A stretch of DNA of 64,000 bases from Struthio camelus (Eukaryota; Chordata; Aves; Struthioniformes; Struthionidae), in the NCBI RefSeq assembly GCF_040807025.1, contig NC_090947.1, positions 6,572,001-6,636,000 of the forward strand, in the 5' to 3' direction. The position numbers were made by a program, and so were the translations under genes. The notes beneath the pieces are model-generated. The model was not told the origin of the DNA, ran no database searches, and worked only from the letters and a program-made list of their open reading frames with translations. The first letter of the stretch is position 1. Each line of letters opens with the position of its first letter. This document shows, piece after piece, positions 51,186-63,960 of the stretch.

Positions 51186-54100
51186 AGGGCTCAGTCGAGA
51201 ATCAGTTCCCACCGTGGGCCAAGCAAGTATCAGTGGGAAACCATCGTCTTCATTTCTCCCTTTCTGAAACTTGACTGACACGCGGAAAAATCCGCGGAAA
51301 ATCACCCTCCTCAGTGCTTTCTCTCAGAAAGCCTTGCTCAAAGTGCAATCCCAAAGACGACCACACCCAATTAAGCAGTTTGTGCACTGAAACTGATTTG
51401 AATGCACTCACTCCGACCAAACATCGTTCTTCTTACCAATTCCGCGGGCCAAAAAATCTTCAGTCAGAAACTGCACGCCTCATTGCTGCTTGCTTTCTAA
51501 ATCCCTGGCAGAAAACACACACAGGTAAGGAGTGTCCACACACACACACACAAAGCATTTACTTCTACGAGCACACTTTCTCCTCTCAACCACACCAGCC
51601 ATGGAAGAAAACTGCTGTCCTCATCACTTTCATTTAGAAACTTTGTTTCTATTAGAGCAAAATCCATATCCACCATAGCAATATCTGCATCTAAACCAAT
51701 GGAAAACCATTTGATCTTATCTGGCCATTAAAAAAAAACCTGTAGGAAGCAGATTATCTGCTTCCCTTCTAAATCCCTAACGCTCGCAAAAAAATCTGGG
51801 TTGGCAGTGGCTCTGCAAAAACTTGTAAGTCAGCCACTGCCATGAGCGTTGCTCCTCTTGCTATCTTTACTGCTCATAAACCAGTCTCTGAAAACACTGT
51901 CTCCTTGTGTCTGCCCTTCTGGAGGGATACCTTTCACCCTCAGCTTCACTGTACCACGTGATCCTGCTCTGAACCAACGGCAAAAACAAATGCTCCGGAA
52001 AAACAACCCTTTCCATTGCAATTCTGAAACTAAATACGTATGTATAAATACATACTCATACATATGGAAACACACATATACATCCATAAATATATACCTA
52101 TATATATGGGAAAAAAATCCCTATCCCAAACCCTTCACACTAGGAAAGTAACCCAAAGTGAACAATACCGTGTAAGCCACATAAAAGTTACCAAAAGATT
52201 TGTCTTTTCTAATTTCTTTCCAAGGCCCTAGTCCTATCATGCTGGACCCCAGGAGAGGCGGTGCCTGCCACAACACTAGGAAAGGCCTGTCTCTGCTCGC
52301 TGCTCTGCAGGCCAGCACATATTCTCATCGTCGCTTCCCTTCTGAAATCCTGAAATTCCTGTACCCCCAAATCTAAATGCCTTGTGATCAGAAAAACCTG
52401 ATGAAAACTGCCAACTCACACCCAGTATTTGCCATTCACAGGAGGCTGATAACAGGCCCTCCCAGGAAAGCACGCGCACTGTGGAAATTTTAAGCACTCA
52501 GAAGTTATCAGAGGTTTTACAGGACCTAAAAATACGGATTCCCTTGAAGGAGGTTTTTCTTTCATTTACATACTGTATGCAAGATTAAGGAAAATTAGTT
52601 TCCTGCATTAGTTTTAACGCCTTTGTGAATATGAAAACATGGGAATTTGTGTTGCACGTAAGTAATTTATGGTATTCAAGTTTCCTGGCAACTCCTAAAA
52701 ATGGCTTTAATAATCAAGATTTCTTATTTGCTTAGGGTTTTTTTCCCCCCTCTTCTCCAGAGAGGGCTGAAAGGCCCTGAGAGATCTCATTCTCTGTTCT
52801 CTTCCTCCCAATTAATTAGATTTAAAAAGAAAAAAAAAGGGAAATAAAACAGAAAACCCAAACCGAACTCTTCACACAATTATTTCGTTTCCTTCAGGAC
52901 TATAATCTAGTTGTCTCCTGCCACCCTTTTTCCTTTGCTAAGGCCAGGCATAGCCTATGTTAGCACTCCTGACGCATCTGAAGTGCTTCAGATGCAAAAA
53001 CAGAGACAGCAGACTTGTACAACCTTCCTGGAGTTGTAGTAGGCCCATGCCTGCTATCCACCTGTGCCCTGAACAGCTCCAGTGAACCCATAAAATAGGG
53101 CTGAACAGTCTCATCCTGCCATTTTGCATTTCAGATTGGAAATAACAGTTTCCACCCACTCGTCCAAAAGCTCAGTGGAATGAAGTTCTCTCAAAATAAT
53201 ACATAAATCACCCTTGCTTGGGCTGTGAATCAGGAGTCAAGGAAGTGCCTGAGGGACTGGTTTGCACGCGCATGTTAATTTGCCGAAGGAAACGGGTGCA
53301 CCTTCCCAGGACAACCCGGCAAACCCTGCTTGCTAGTCTCAAATAGGAGCAAATCTTACACTGAAAGCGGAAAAATATTTTCCTAGGCTGACAAAAGGAA
53401 CAGGAGGTGAAAGACTCCACATAGCTCCAACATGAGCCTGGTTCTACTAGGCATCTGTCTCATGGTTAGATCTATTTTTGAGGTCTGAGGAGGCAAAGGG
53501 CTCCATCCCGAGCTTTTGGCATGATTCACAACTCCCCAATGGCTAGGGGGAGTTTGCATCACAACCTTTGCTGCAGGCTAAAGGGAAGAAAGTTGGAATA
53601 AGCTCATACAAAATTTGAGAGCAGGGCCAGGATATGCTCTCGCTTCAAGTCCCGCCCCGGACCCTCAGGAAATCTGGACCCAGATGTTTAAAGCTGGGCC
53701 TGGTCTTGTAACAGAAAGCCCCAAAATGTGGGTCTCGCCAATTATGAATGGAGAGAAGTCAATTTTGGATTTGGGACCTCTTCTCAGTTTAGGAAAATGT
53801 TGTTTATCTTTTTTGCCTGCCGCTCCATTGACGCTTGATGGAAACTGGACACAGAATGGTTACCCTTAACCGGATATTAAGCAAAAAGGCAAGCCAGTGT
53901 ATTGACTACATAGTCAGTTCACTTATGAATATTAAATGTGTCTTCCTGTTTCAGGACTCTTATTCTCACCTGGGTTTTGCCAAGGGGCATTGCAGATTGG
54001 ATAATCAGATACATTCCAATTCCATAATGGTTGTGTAGTTCAAGCCATGCATAAAAGGATGGAAAACATAGCACATTTTACCGAAGTAAGACCCTGTGAG

Positions 54101-55734
54101 CACTGAGGAGTTATTTTTAATATCCTAACACATGAAGCCTATGCTACAAGGCATTTATGTAACTCTTCTTTGTTTAGTACCACCTCCATCAGAACATAAG
54201 TATTTGCAGCTCTCTGAAAACTTTGCAAAGAATAAGCTACCTTGAAGACCTTATGAAATCTGTAAAGAGTTTTCAGTTATTTAAAGAAAGGATTAAAAGC
54301 GATGTGAACTCAAAAAAAGGACGTTTATTTCAATGAAAATGAAATCAACTAGGAGCTTGAATCACACGAAAACAACAACTTGCACCAAAAACCTCTCTTC
54401 TAATCACCTTAGTTTACACAGAAACAACTTCCACAGGAGGCACTTGGTATTACCCCAGCTCTGCCCTTATAAAAGTCAATGGACTTTTATCACTGACAGT
54501 GATCACCTCTGCCGACCCTTCTGGAAATCCTGCTTGTCAGGCAATGACAGATAAAGCCTTTCTCGGCTGATGGCCTCCAGATCAGATTACCATAGAGGGA
54601 ATTTCACAATCCTACTAGATTCTAATTTTTTTCCTCCATAGTCTGGCTAAGAACTCAATTTTCTTCCATATGAAAAAAACATTGCCAATATATGTTTCCC
54701 ATCTAAGCTGAAAGGGAACATCACTAGACTAGCTTTGCTAGGTGCCTTTCTCCTAAAGGCAGCGCTCTTCGCGATGAACTTGCTTCTTCCACAGTGGCTG
54801 TTTTCTTCAAGCCAGCCCGAAGACCCCGCAGGTTGTCTCCAAGAGCTGCAGAACGCCCTCCAGTTCAGCAGTCCAGCTGCCTGCCAGGATTAGACCTTAA
54901 AATTGCCGAGTTCTGTGATTTTTCCAATGCTAGCCAACAAGCTATCAATTTTCAAAATGCAGTTCTTGCATGTAATGTTATTCACAGGTCAGCATCAACT
55001 TCTATGCCCATACTCTTGGGATTACACACTTGGACTTACACACTTGGACTCTACCCATCCACCTGCCATGAAGTTGAAGACTTCTCCATGTGTTATGCTT
55101 CTCAACTAGAGCCACTTGCCAGCACTTATCAAAGCAGATTCTACTCTACTTCCTCACGAAAATAAAACATTTCCTGAAATATACTTCACTTTTCAGCTAC
55201 TTTGCATTAGGGAGCATGAGCAGGCAGCTTTGGGTTTTTTCAGTTTTGTTTTTTAAAGGGGTAGTGTTCACTGGCAAGGAGAGACAGGCTTACTTAAGAG
55301 ATTCAAGCAGTACAAGGAAATCTTTTCATGAGACTGATCAGAATTTTGATTCTCTAATAAAAGCTGAAACAGGAGACAAAATTGGTTTGATTTGATTTAC
55401 TGCCTCTGAACTATGCTGCAAACGTAGCCGTCCCTTCCTCTGCCAGACTAGTCCCAATATATTCCTGTATGTTATTTATGCAGATACATTTACTGAACAG
55501 TTTATCAAGTAATTTTCAGATTGGGTTTACTGCTGCTTTACATAAATTGATCACCAATGACTGGTTTATTAACTTCTTTAGTATACATGCTGTAAGAAGG
55601 ACAATTCACCTAAAACACAGCATTATTTCTGCTCCATCAAGGACTCATATCATACTGCTGGAGGAAAAACAAAGAACAAATACCAAAATCTCAGAAAGGT
55701 AATTCTTCGTAACAATCATGGAGTCATGGTCCAT

Positions 55735-55885
55735 TTTGTGAAAATTGCCTCTGTTACCAGTGCACTTCTGGTTTTGCATTATGATACATAGAGCAAGGCT
55801 CAGACCAGAATCAGGACCAACTGTGCCAGGCCCTGCACAGGAGCAGCTGGGCACAGACAGCCTGTTCTCCTGAATAATTCACCAT
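55735..55885 (-). mobile_element. Old amniote interspersed repeat fragment
   Basis: The minus strand reads CTGTGCAGGGCCTGGCACAG, then TTGGTCCTGATTCTGGTCTG and ATGTATCATAATGCA. This resembles an ancient repeat widespread in turtles, crocodilians and birds (TGTACAGCRCCTAGCACAATGGGGTCC...). The family is not named with confidence. Confidence 0.5.
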
Positions 55886-56280
55886 CTCCGTGTGCAAGAT
55901 GTCAGGCATGGAAATGTGGAGGATTATGACGACTTCTTTTCAGAAAGCAGCTGCTGAACCTCTCAACTCCCACGCCTGAAGCCCCAGTTGGCAGCCACTG
56001 GGATAGCTATGGCTGCAAAGCCCAGCCAAGACCCCAAGGGTGAGGACAGCCACCACCCTGGGACCCAGAGGGGACAGAGGTGCTTTGACAGGACACTTTC
56101 CCAACCCCAAAGCAGTCCACCAAAAAACACCCAGGACCCAACACACAGTGCACTGCACAGATGTTAATCTAAAGACACTATTTTAATTACTCAAGTAGTA
56201 GGAAAGATAGAAGACAAAATACTAGAGAGGTGACTTAAAAAAATCTCAGCTTGTGACTCTGAAATATACAGTAAGGAGCA

Positions 56281-56620
56281 TTACCATAATAAGCTCTGAG
56301 GAGATGCAATGAAAACTATTACAGCTCCAGGAAAGAAACATGAAGATGAGCATAACAATTACCTGTCTGACAGAGAAAAAGGGAGAAAGGTACATAATTT
56401 AGGGTACTGCTGTTACTGGCTTTAAGACAGATATATAATGAAGAGTTTTGCAGTTACCTAGTTCTGACAGAGATATAATGACAATCATTAGTTATCCAGC
56501 TGTAAGGAGGGCATGTAATGTGTAGTGTTATTGTTACCTGCCCCTAAAAAAGGAGCAAGAAAAGGGTTAGAGACATGAAGGTAGAAATCTGGACCGTTAC
56601 CTGGCTCTGGAAGGCAAAAC
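56281..56620 (+). repeat. Degenerate tandem repeat, period about 40 bp
   Basis: A motif close to TTACCTGGCTCTGACAG recurs at 56281, 56319, 56359, 56413, 56454, 56492, 56534 and 56597, with spacings 38, 40, 54, 41, 38, 42 and 63. AGATATAATG-like blocks follow several copies. The copies are strongly diverged. Confidence 0.75.
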
Positions 56621-59600
56621 CTATGAGATGTGCTGTTGCCCATAGCTGTGTTTTACAACTACTAATTCAAGGAGAGAGAGCAGAGTTACATCGTGGCTAT
56701 CTGGGACAAGGCTAGATTTCCAGCTGGCCACAGCTGATAAAATTTGCTTGTGCATAGTGCTGCTACACTGACTTTAGGCCTGCAGGGAAGGCAGCCAGGG
56801 CAGGAGATGAGATGGGGAGACAGGGCTCCCCACAAGACACAGGTGTCATGAGCCCCTTGGCAAGCCCTGAGTCACATTGCATTTGAACAAGGCAAACTCA
56901 TGAATTTTGTTTTCCACAGATAAATAATCACGGTGCAGATACAATTGAGATAAGCGTCAAGGAAGTCCGAGTTTCATTTCAGCTCACAAGTTTCCACTCA
57001 GAGCACCCCAACTAAAGTCATATTAATCCTTTTGTTCCTGTTCTGACCATGATTTGTTACCTATCAGATGAAAAGATGTGAAGCTCAGCTGAAATCACTG
57101 CATCTGGTGGCAATTCATCTGTAACATTGCAAGAGGAAAGAGCCACCAGAAACCCCACTGCTCTTCACAAACCACACAGCTGCTGCATCAAACCATTTCT
57201 CCAACATCACCTCCTGGGGGGGGGGGGGGGGGGGAAGCTGAAGGAAGGAAAGGAGGACAAAGGAAAGCAAGGAGGATGGCATTGAATGGGAGGCATGTGT
57301 ATCCTGCATTCAAGAAAAGAAACCACCACCACATGCTACTCCTACTAATCCCCTGCAGCAGGGCCTCTGCCCTGGCTGTGAGAGCCATCGTGATCTTCTG
57401 AGGAAGATGGCAGGACGTGAAAAGTTAGGCTAATTCATAACTGGCCTGATTTTTCACTCAAAAGCCTGGGGGTTGGGGGGGGGGGGGGGAAGACCAGTTC
57501 ACTTGTTTCTTCTAATACATACTTCTGAGAGTCCCCATATTGGCCTGAACTGGAAAGGACGAACTTTTGAAACAAGCTCTTCAGATGCCGCCCCACACGA
57601 TGCCTCAGACAACAGCCACTATGGGTTGTGCAGAAGTATAGAGCTTCTAGCTTAAACTAACCTAAGGCTGCTTCCCTCACCCATGTTTTGTCCCCCCTCT
57701 CCCCCAAATAATTACCACCAGTTTGGTGGGTGTTAAAGCAGACCTGAGTTGGTTCAAAGGCCATTTATTCTGTGTTGATGTAACCAGACCTGAGAGTAAT
57801 TGAGAAACAACTTCAATAGAGCTGTTGGCTTGGGGCAAGCAAAGTGGCAGGATCCAGCCATCATTTATTAAGCAGAAGTAAATCTGTGTGGCAAATACCC
57901 ACTTTGACTGTTATAGGAAAGGTACAACATGCAGACCTGAACTTCTCTTGATTCCTTTTGGGAAGGCTGTGCTCTTCTTCCACTGATTATTTTGCCAAAC
58001 ACCAAATACTAATCGTACTACTGTTACCTCTCTCACCTTTCCCCACATTTGGTTTTTTCCCCATTCAACTTTGCCTTCCTTTTCCCTTTCACTATCTTTT
58101 TTTTCCCTCAAATGAGTTGGTTAGAGGCTAGGATTTCTGCTTGGCAGAATATTTGGTTATGTCAGCATTTGTTTTCTTTCCAATACAGATTGGAAACAAA
58201 TACATTCAAAGATTGCGAATTTCAGAACACCATGTTTCTCCTTCAGTTTGCTATTTATGTCTGTATCCTACAAAGCACTCATGACTATTACAGGCAAGTT
58301 TCAGTGGAATAAAGTGATTACTACTCAAATTCTCTTTTAAAACAATTTTGGGCAGCTACTACTTATTTCAATCGGCACTAAATTCCCACTCTCTACAGAG
58401 AATTGAAAATAAAAATACATCAATTCACATTATTTAATGGTGTCATAACATAATGGAGACACAAATAAATTCAAGACAAATTTCAAGGCTTTTGCTCCCA
58501 CATTTCCCTTAGCAAAAGTTCTGTAAAGCTCTACTTCCGCTTTTTGAAAAATTAAAACTTGACAAAAACAGCGCTTTAAGAAAAAAGGTTCACATTCCAC
58601 AAAACAAAGCCTGCTCTGATTGATATTAACTTGAATACAAACTGAGCTTTTTAAATTGGTTCTTATTTAAAAAAATCCACTGCTACAAAAACAGGTGGTG
58701 TCCATCTCAGTCTTAAAGCAGAAATCTTTCCTACGACTTTGATAACACAGCAGCCCTGTATAATCTTAAACCTAACCCTAGTAACAGTGCCAGGCAGCGA
58801 ACGTGCCATGGAGGCACTTTCCTACTGGTGCCCGCTGCCATGGAGGACACTTTCAGCCAGAGCATGTAGGTGAGCCTGAATGACCTTGGACAAGGAAAGG
58901 GGAACACCACAAAGTGCTTGAATTGGAGTTTCTGAAACACAAGGAGAGGCTTACCTTTGGAGGTAACTGAACTTATTTGTACATAAATGTTCCTTTTGCA
59001 TATCTGTTTTCATTTATTTCCTGCTTGGTACCAGCAATAGCAATATCAAAAACTAGTGCATGACAACACAATCAAATGAGATATTTGGCACGATGGATAA
59101 TTTGCACTCTGTGATTCTCCCCTACAAATTCTATTAACTGTGCTTTCTGCTTTGCCAATGTTTTTCCCTTGAGAGCACAGTGAGTCCTAAAGCCCAAGGA
59201 GATTTTCAGCCCGTTTCCTCTCCCCAGCAACTGCCATGCCTCAAGTCCCCCAACTATCTGCACAGATGGACCCCGCAAGGAAGTCAAGGGCAGTGTCATT
59301 TTGCATTTCTCTCCTACTGCAGAGCAGGCAAAGGAGCTGGTCAGGGGAAAGAAAGATTTTGGACCCACAATTCTAACACAAAGGCAATAACACTTGTTTT
59401 TACCTTTCTTTGAAAGAGGTATGACTACAACAAATAGATATTTGCAATCCTCACTTTTGTCCCTGTCAAGAATAGGGAAGAAAAGAGACACAGCAGCATT
59501 TATGATAGTCGATACCCTGGGGGCATAGCAGGTTTCAAGGGCAAGGAACTCCAGGTGAAACAAGTGCCAGGCAATTTCCCTGCCTTGGAGGGCAATTCAG

Positions 59601-60281
59601 GAACAGCACTAATCCTCCTCCCTTTGAAAAGCCTTTGAAGTCAGTGGGAAGGAAACAACAAAAGGAAAACTTCTGGAAAAAAAAAAGAGAGGCACATGAC
59701 TTTCTGCACCCCACAGTTCCTTCCGGGTTGGCTTAACTACCAGTTTAATTACTTTAATAAGAAGTTTAATAACTTTTCTAAGTTGGCTATACTGGAAATT
59801 CAGGCAGATGATAGCCAGTTCCCTCAGAGAGCTACCTCAGTAAAGATTTAAATACCTCAAAAACCTGCAAATATCCCACCGATGGCCTTGTCAAAGGGTG
59901 CAGTCAACAGGCTAGTAACTTATACTGCTATTTACTTGAAACTAGAATTATTTGCATTTTAGTTATATTTATGTAATAAACATTCAGAGAGTAAAATAGG
60001 GATAAAAAAGTGTCAAATCTGCATATTAATTCCCACATATGTAGCCACTATTAAGGATTATGATAAAATGCCAGAGGAGCAAGGGACACTTAACCTTGAG
60101 TTTCCTCAGTCAAGCTCCCTCTGCAGCACCCTGCCAAAGGCTGCAGCAGTAAGACGGAAAAGGGGACGTGACTCAAGCCCCAACCCACCCAGTACCACAA
60201 TACTCCCATTTTTCATCAGGCAACAGGTCAGACATGTATCATTAAAGTGGTGACTCCCAGCTGTCACAGCGAGCCCGTTAC

Positions 60282-60417
60282 CTACTTCTTTGGCCCCTAC
60301 AGGATCTGTTGTCTTGGCATCAACTCTCAGGAACAGCCACAGCTTTAGTTCTTCAAATTTCTGCTCCAAGTCGATCGCTGTCTTCTCACGAGGTTCTGAT
60401 AGACATTTCAAAGGTTC
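60282..60417 (-). CDS. Candidate upstream exon with helical peptide (136 nt)
   Basis: On the minus strand, between CTCAAACAG and AGTAG|GTAACG, 45 codons are open. They include REKTAIDLEQKFEELKLWLF, which looks like a genuine amphipathic helix and keeps CpGs in an otherwise CpG-poor region. The acceptor has a poor pyrimidine tract. It is 3.2 kb downstream of the promoter at 63.8 kb on the same strand. Not recognised. Confidence 0.35.
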
Positions 60418-63400
60418 CTGTTTGAGACCAAGTCAATTATAGTTAAAGTGGACAGGAGAGCTTTACCAAGATCTCACTGCACTTCACTACCACATGGGAA
60501 AAACTGAACATTTTGATTGGGTCAACACACAGATTTTCTAGTGCCTTTTAACTCTTTAAAAGACACCATACCTCAAAGTATTACTGCATTCACTGGGCAC
60601 ACACACCCTGCACTAAAATGGTGAAACGGAGCTTATCCAGGGGAAATAACCTCAGAGGCAGCTTGCAGCAGGCATGCTTTCTCCAAACCACTGTTGTGCT
60701 ATCTGCAGTTATCCTTGTGGAAGAAAGGAGGAGGATGTACATGCCTATGGTATAATAAGACTTTTTATTGCCGGGGCATCTTCACATCCCAGGGAAGTCT
60801 GATGGAGTGTGAGGATAGCAACTGCAACACCAGCACACCACACCCAAGGATTCCCTTAATAAAGGGTTGAGAAAGGGGTAATACATGCTTGACAAATGTT
60901 TTAATAAACGGTTAATCAATTGTTACCGATTGTTGCAGACCAGGAGATTCTTTAAAGCCACTAATTCTCAGAGCTGTTGAATCCCACAATAGAGGGCAAG
61001 AGGGAACAAAGTATTAGAAGTACTGATTTTCAGCAGCAGCTTCCACACTCCCCACCAAGCTGCTCACCATAGCCAGTGTTTACCTAGCATATGGTCACTA
61101 TACATTGTCTTGGAAGCTCAAGAGAAATACTATTAGATACACTCCTGCGCACTACTCCAAGTAGTCTGTCTTGAGAGCGCAATTCTTGTTATGCATATAA
61201 AAAGCAGAGCATTTGCCTCGGACCCATTTGCTCTACCACTTTACTTGTGCTAAGTAGCCCTGAATACTCTATTACATTGCCAATTTTGTCCATCATTCAC
61301 TGCAAGAGATCCGCAGAGCAGACTGCATGAGGGAAAAGAAAGATCTGCACACTCTGATATTTGGCCTTCATTTTAACCCTGCTTACCCTGAACTGCAGCC
61401 ACCTGATAAAGAAAAGGGCATCTAGCATGCCAAACAAACTCAAACCCCAGCTGGCGTCCTTAGTTTGAAAGGACAATGCCACTGTTCGTATAGGTCATTT
61501 TCTTCCACTAGGTACACTGGCAAGCCAGTTAACCGAGTCAAGCACGGAGACACAAAGGACTACAGAAGGACATTTGACCTCTGCTGAGTACACAGCCATG
61601 GACCATAAACCTGAACATCTCACAAATACCTTTCACATATTAAAATTACTGGCACCTGTCCATCTCCCTATCATCTCTAGTAAATACAGCACATCTGAAC
61701 TTCCCTGCTTCTTCCCCCTGCCACTTTCTCAGGCTCCTCCTCCTCTCCCAGCCAGCCAGCATGGCTCAAACCCCTGAACTGGCTGCAAGGTCTCATCCTT
61801 CAGCACAGGGCTAGCATTCAGGGAGGAATGTCTGTCAGAAAAAAACATTTAGCTGTGCCAGCAAGAGGCTCAGTATGTGCCAATTTGCTTGCAGAAGTCA
61901 AGCTTACTTACAACAAATCACGGGCCTTTGACCAAGAAATGCCCTTTCCATGATCCCATCTAAGACACTTAATGTGGTCCTTGCTCCTCGACTACCTGGA
62001 GATCTCATAGTTTCTAATGTATTTATTTTCCAAGCGCCCGATGAGGAGGAACAGAAATATCCTACAGGCTGTGGGGAGTGGGGTTATATAAAGCCCAAAT
62101 CACTGCTGCCTGCGTGTCTTTGACAATTCCGATCTGCACAACCTGCCCCAGGTCAAACAGGAGGCCTGAGCTTGCACAAAGGATATTACCTGGCCACTCA
62201 AGTCAGGCTGTAATACCCAAATCACAAATGGTCTATTATTGTCTTAGTCCAGGCTTCCCAGTCTTAGTCTTTGAGCTCCTTAGGGCAGAGTTCTCTCCTA
62301 TGCCAGGAGAGCATTTTAGTTTCTACCATGAACAAATGTGACATTCGTAAGATAGCTGTACCACTAGTAAATGGAGGATCCGAGACAGAGGAAAGGCTTA
62401 GAGAAGAGTTTGGCAAAATAACACAAAAGCCAGGCAAAAGCCCGAAAGGGGAAAGGAAACAGCCTGAAAAAAACAGGAAGGACAAAAAACTTTGGAGAAA
62501 GTCACTCATTCCTGGGAAATATTACATTATTGGCTTATTTAGAAAGCAAGCATTTGGAAGCATATGTTTAAAGAACGGTAGTTCAAAAATAAGATTCATT
62601 TTCCATGCCAACAGATGCAGTACATCTCATTAGCAAGACTCCTCACTTTTAAGCAGCAACTTTCAAAGCTGCCTAAGCATCCCTCTGTCCCTCTCCCAAT
62701 TGCCTTCAAAGTGAGCAGCACCTGGCCATTTGAGCCCTTAGCTGGCTCTGAGACTCTCCCCGCCTTGAAAACAGCGGGCTCACTTTCGAGGCAGTGCTTT
62801 GCTCTGCATCCCAGAGAGATGGTTTCCCAGCTCCAAAGCAAATGGGGACCCTTGCAGCAGCTCTGGTCCCCAGCAATTAGCGCACTAGACATCCACAATG
62901 ACGCACCAGACAGCAGGACAGCACCAGCAGCAGATGGAGCAAGCCGAAACACAGATACAGCCCCTGGGAATGGAGCTCCAGGAGAGCTGCCTGCATCTCA
63001 ATTCCCCTGTTTGCAAGTTTGTGGGAGCTAACTGAGCAGCTAACTTACAATTCACTGCGGGTTGGCCAAGCGAACGGGCTGCACTACCACAAAGCACAGT
63101 GTCACAGTTCACCTGACCATGCCTAAGCCAGGTGGAAAGCATAACAAATCAGTTTGTTTAACTGTAACAAGTATACAGGTTCAGGGGTGTCAGTATAGGT
63201 GCTACTGCTGGTGACAGAGGCATTTACCTTAAGATGCAATAATGTGATAGCAAAGGAATCAATTAGTAACAAGTGATAGGATCAACACAATTCATCAGTT
63301 GACCTATCATAACAACAAACTATTTGCATATGATTTGCAGGGAGCGCCAAACAAACGCAAAGTCAAGCGATCTCCAAAGATCAAGCCCAGATTACAGAAG

Positions 63401-63608
63401 TTACTGTCAAAGAAATAAGTAGTAGGTAAATAAACACCAGAGGAAATATAGAGAAGCAGTTGGTGGAGGAGGGGAAGGAGAGTTAGAAATTCTGGCAAGC
63501 AGATCAAAGAGCCTAGATGTTAGTACTGCCAAGCCACACTATATGTGTGTGCTCTCCCACGGGTACAAAACCCTTGGGTTACCCTCAAGGGTCGACCAAA
63601 ACACTCAC
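60418..63608 (-). other. Putative first intron downstream of the 63.8 kb promoter
   Basis: Runs from the GTGAGT donor at 63603-63608 towards the candidate exon at 60417. A good acceptor (GCCCTTTTCTTTATCAG, about 61,409) is followed 16 nt later by GTAAGC, possibly a microexon. Nothing else is supported. Confidence 0.3.
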
Positions 63609-63803
63609 TGGTTCTCCAGAAGCAGGGGCCACTCGCCCCGGGGCAGGAGCCCCACTGTTCTTGACCAGACCTCCTGAACCAAGGAGCAGGGCGAGCCCGT
63701 CGTCCTTTCCCTCGTCTGCTGTCCAGCTGCTTCGGACCAGGTGCTCTTCACCCAGCACACACCTCCACCACCACTTCCACCCTCCCAGCTCCCCTCCCAA
63801 ATG
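63609..63803 (-). other. Putative noncoding first exon
   Basis: GC-rich sequence from about 30 bp downstream of the TATA box to the donor GAGAACCA|GTGAGTG. It has no ATG on the minus strand, so it would be 5' UTR. There is no AATAAA or primer-binding-site-like sequence, which argues against a retroviral LTR. The TSS position is estimated. Confidence 0.5.
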
Positions 63804-63827
63804 AAGGAGGGAAGGGAAACCGCTGCT

Positions 63828-63960
63828 CTTTTATAGCTGCATGGAATTGTGGGCGTGGTCATGGCGTGGTGGCTCCTGATTGGTCAGTTTCTGAGTCCCT
63901 TGGGTGACGGACTACGAGTTCTGGAACCTTCCGAGGATTGACAGCTAGCACCTGTTGTTA
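63828..63960 (-). promoter_or_regulatory. Minus-strand promoter: HSE, CCAAT, CACCC-like boxes, TATA
   Basis: Read on the minus strand, upstream to downstream: a perfect three-unit heat-shock element GAAGGTTCCAGAA (63919-63931, alternating GAA/TTC with 2-bp spacing), a CCAAT box (63879-63883), two CCACGCC elements (around 63851-63869) and TATAAAAG (63828-63835). The order and spacing are those of a stress-inducible RNA polymerase II promoter bound by HSF1, NF-Y, Sp/KLF and TBP. A further CCAAT (63979-63983, plus strand) lies upstream. Confidence 0.65.

Larger units (their letters stand above)
46610..60281. other. Region without a supported gene
   Basis: It would be intronic if the 63.8 kb promoter drives the minus-strand gene. 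I found only weak microexon-like pairs (49272-49300, 52420-52445). It holds simple repeats, an old interspersed repeat, a degenerate minisatellite (56.2-56.7 kb), G runs at 57216-57234 and 57476-57489, and a drop in CpG density from about 50-54 kb. Confidence 0.5.

Noticed and set aside
49272..52445. Very short minus-strand exon candidates (49272-49300, 52420-52445)
   Set aside because: They fit in phase, but at 26-29 nt such acceptor-donor pairs arise easily by chance, so they are not listed as exons.
63605..63960. Solo LTR of an endogenous retrovirus at the right edge
   Set aside because: TATA and CCAAT boxes fit an LTR, but there is no AATAAA in the expected R region, no primer-binding-site-like sequence and no TG...CA borders with a target-site duplication. 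A cellular promoter fits better, though a degraded LTR is not excluded.
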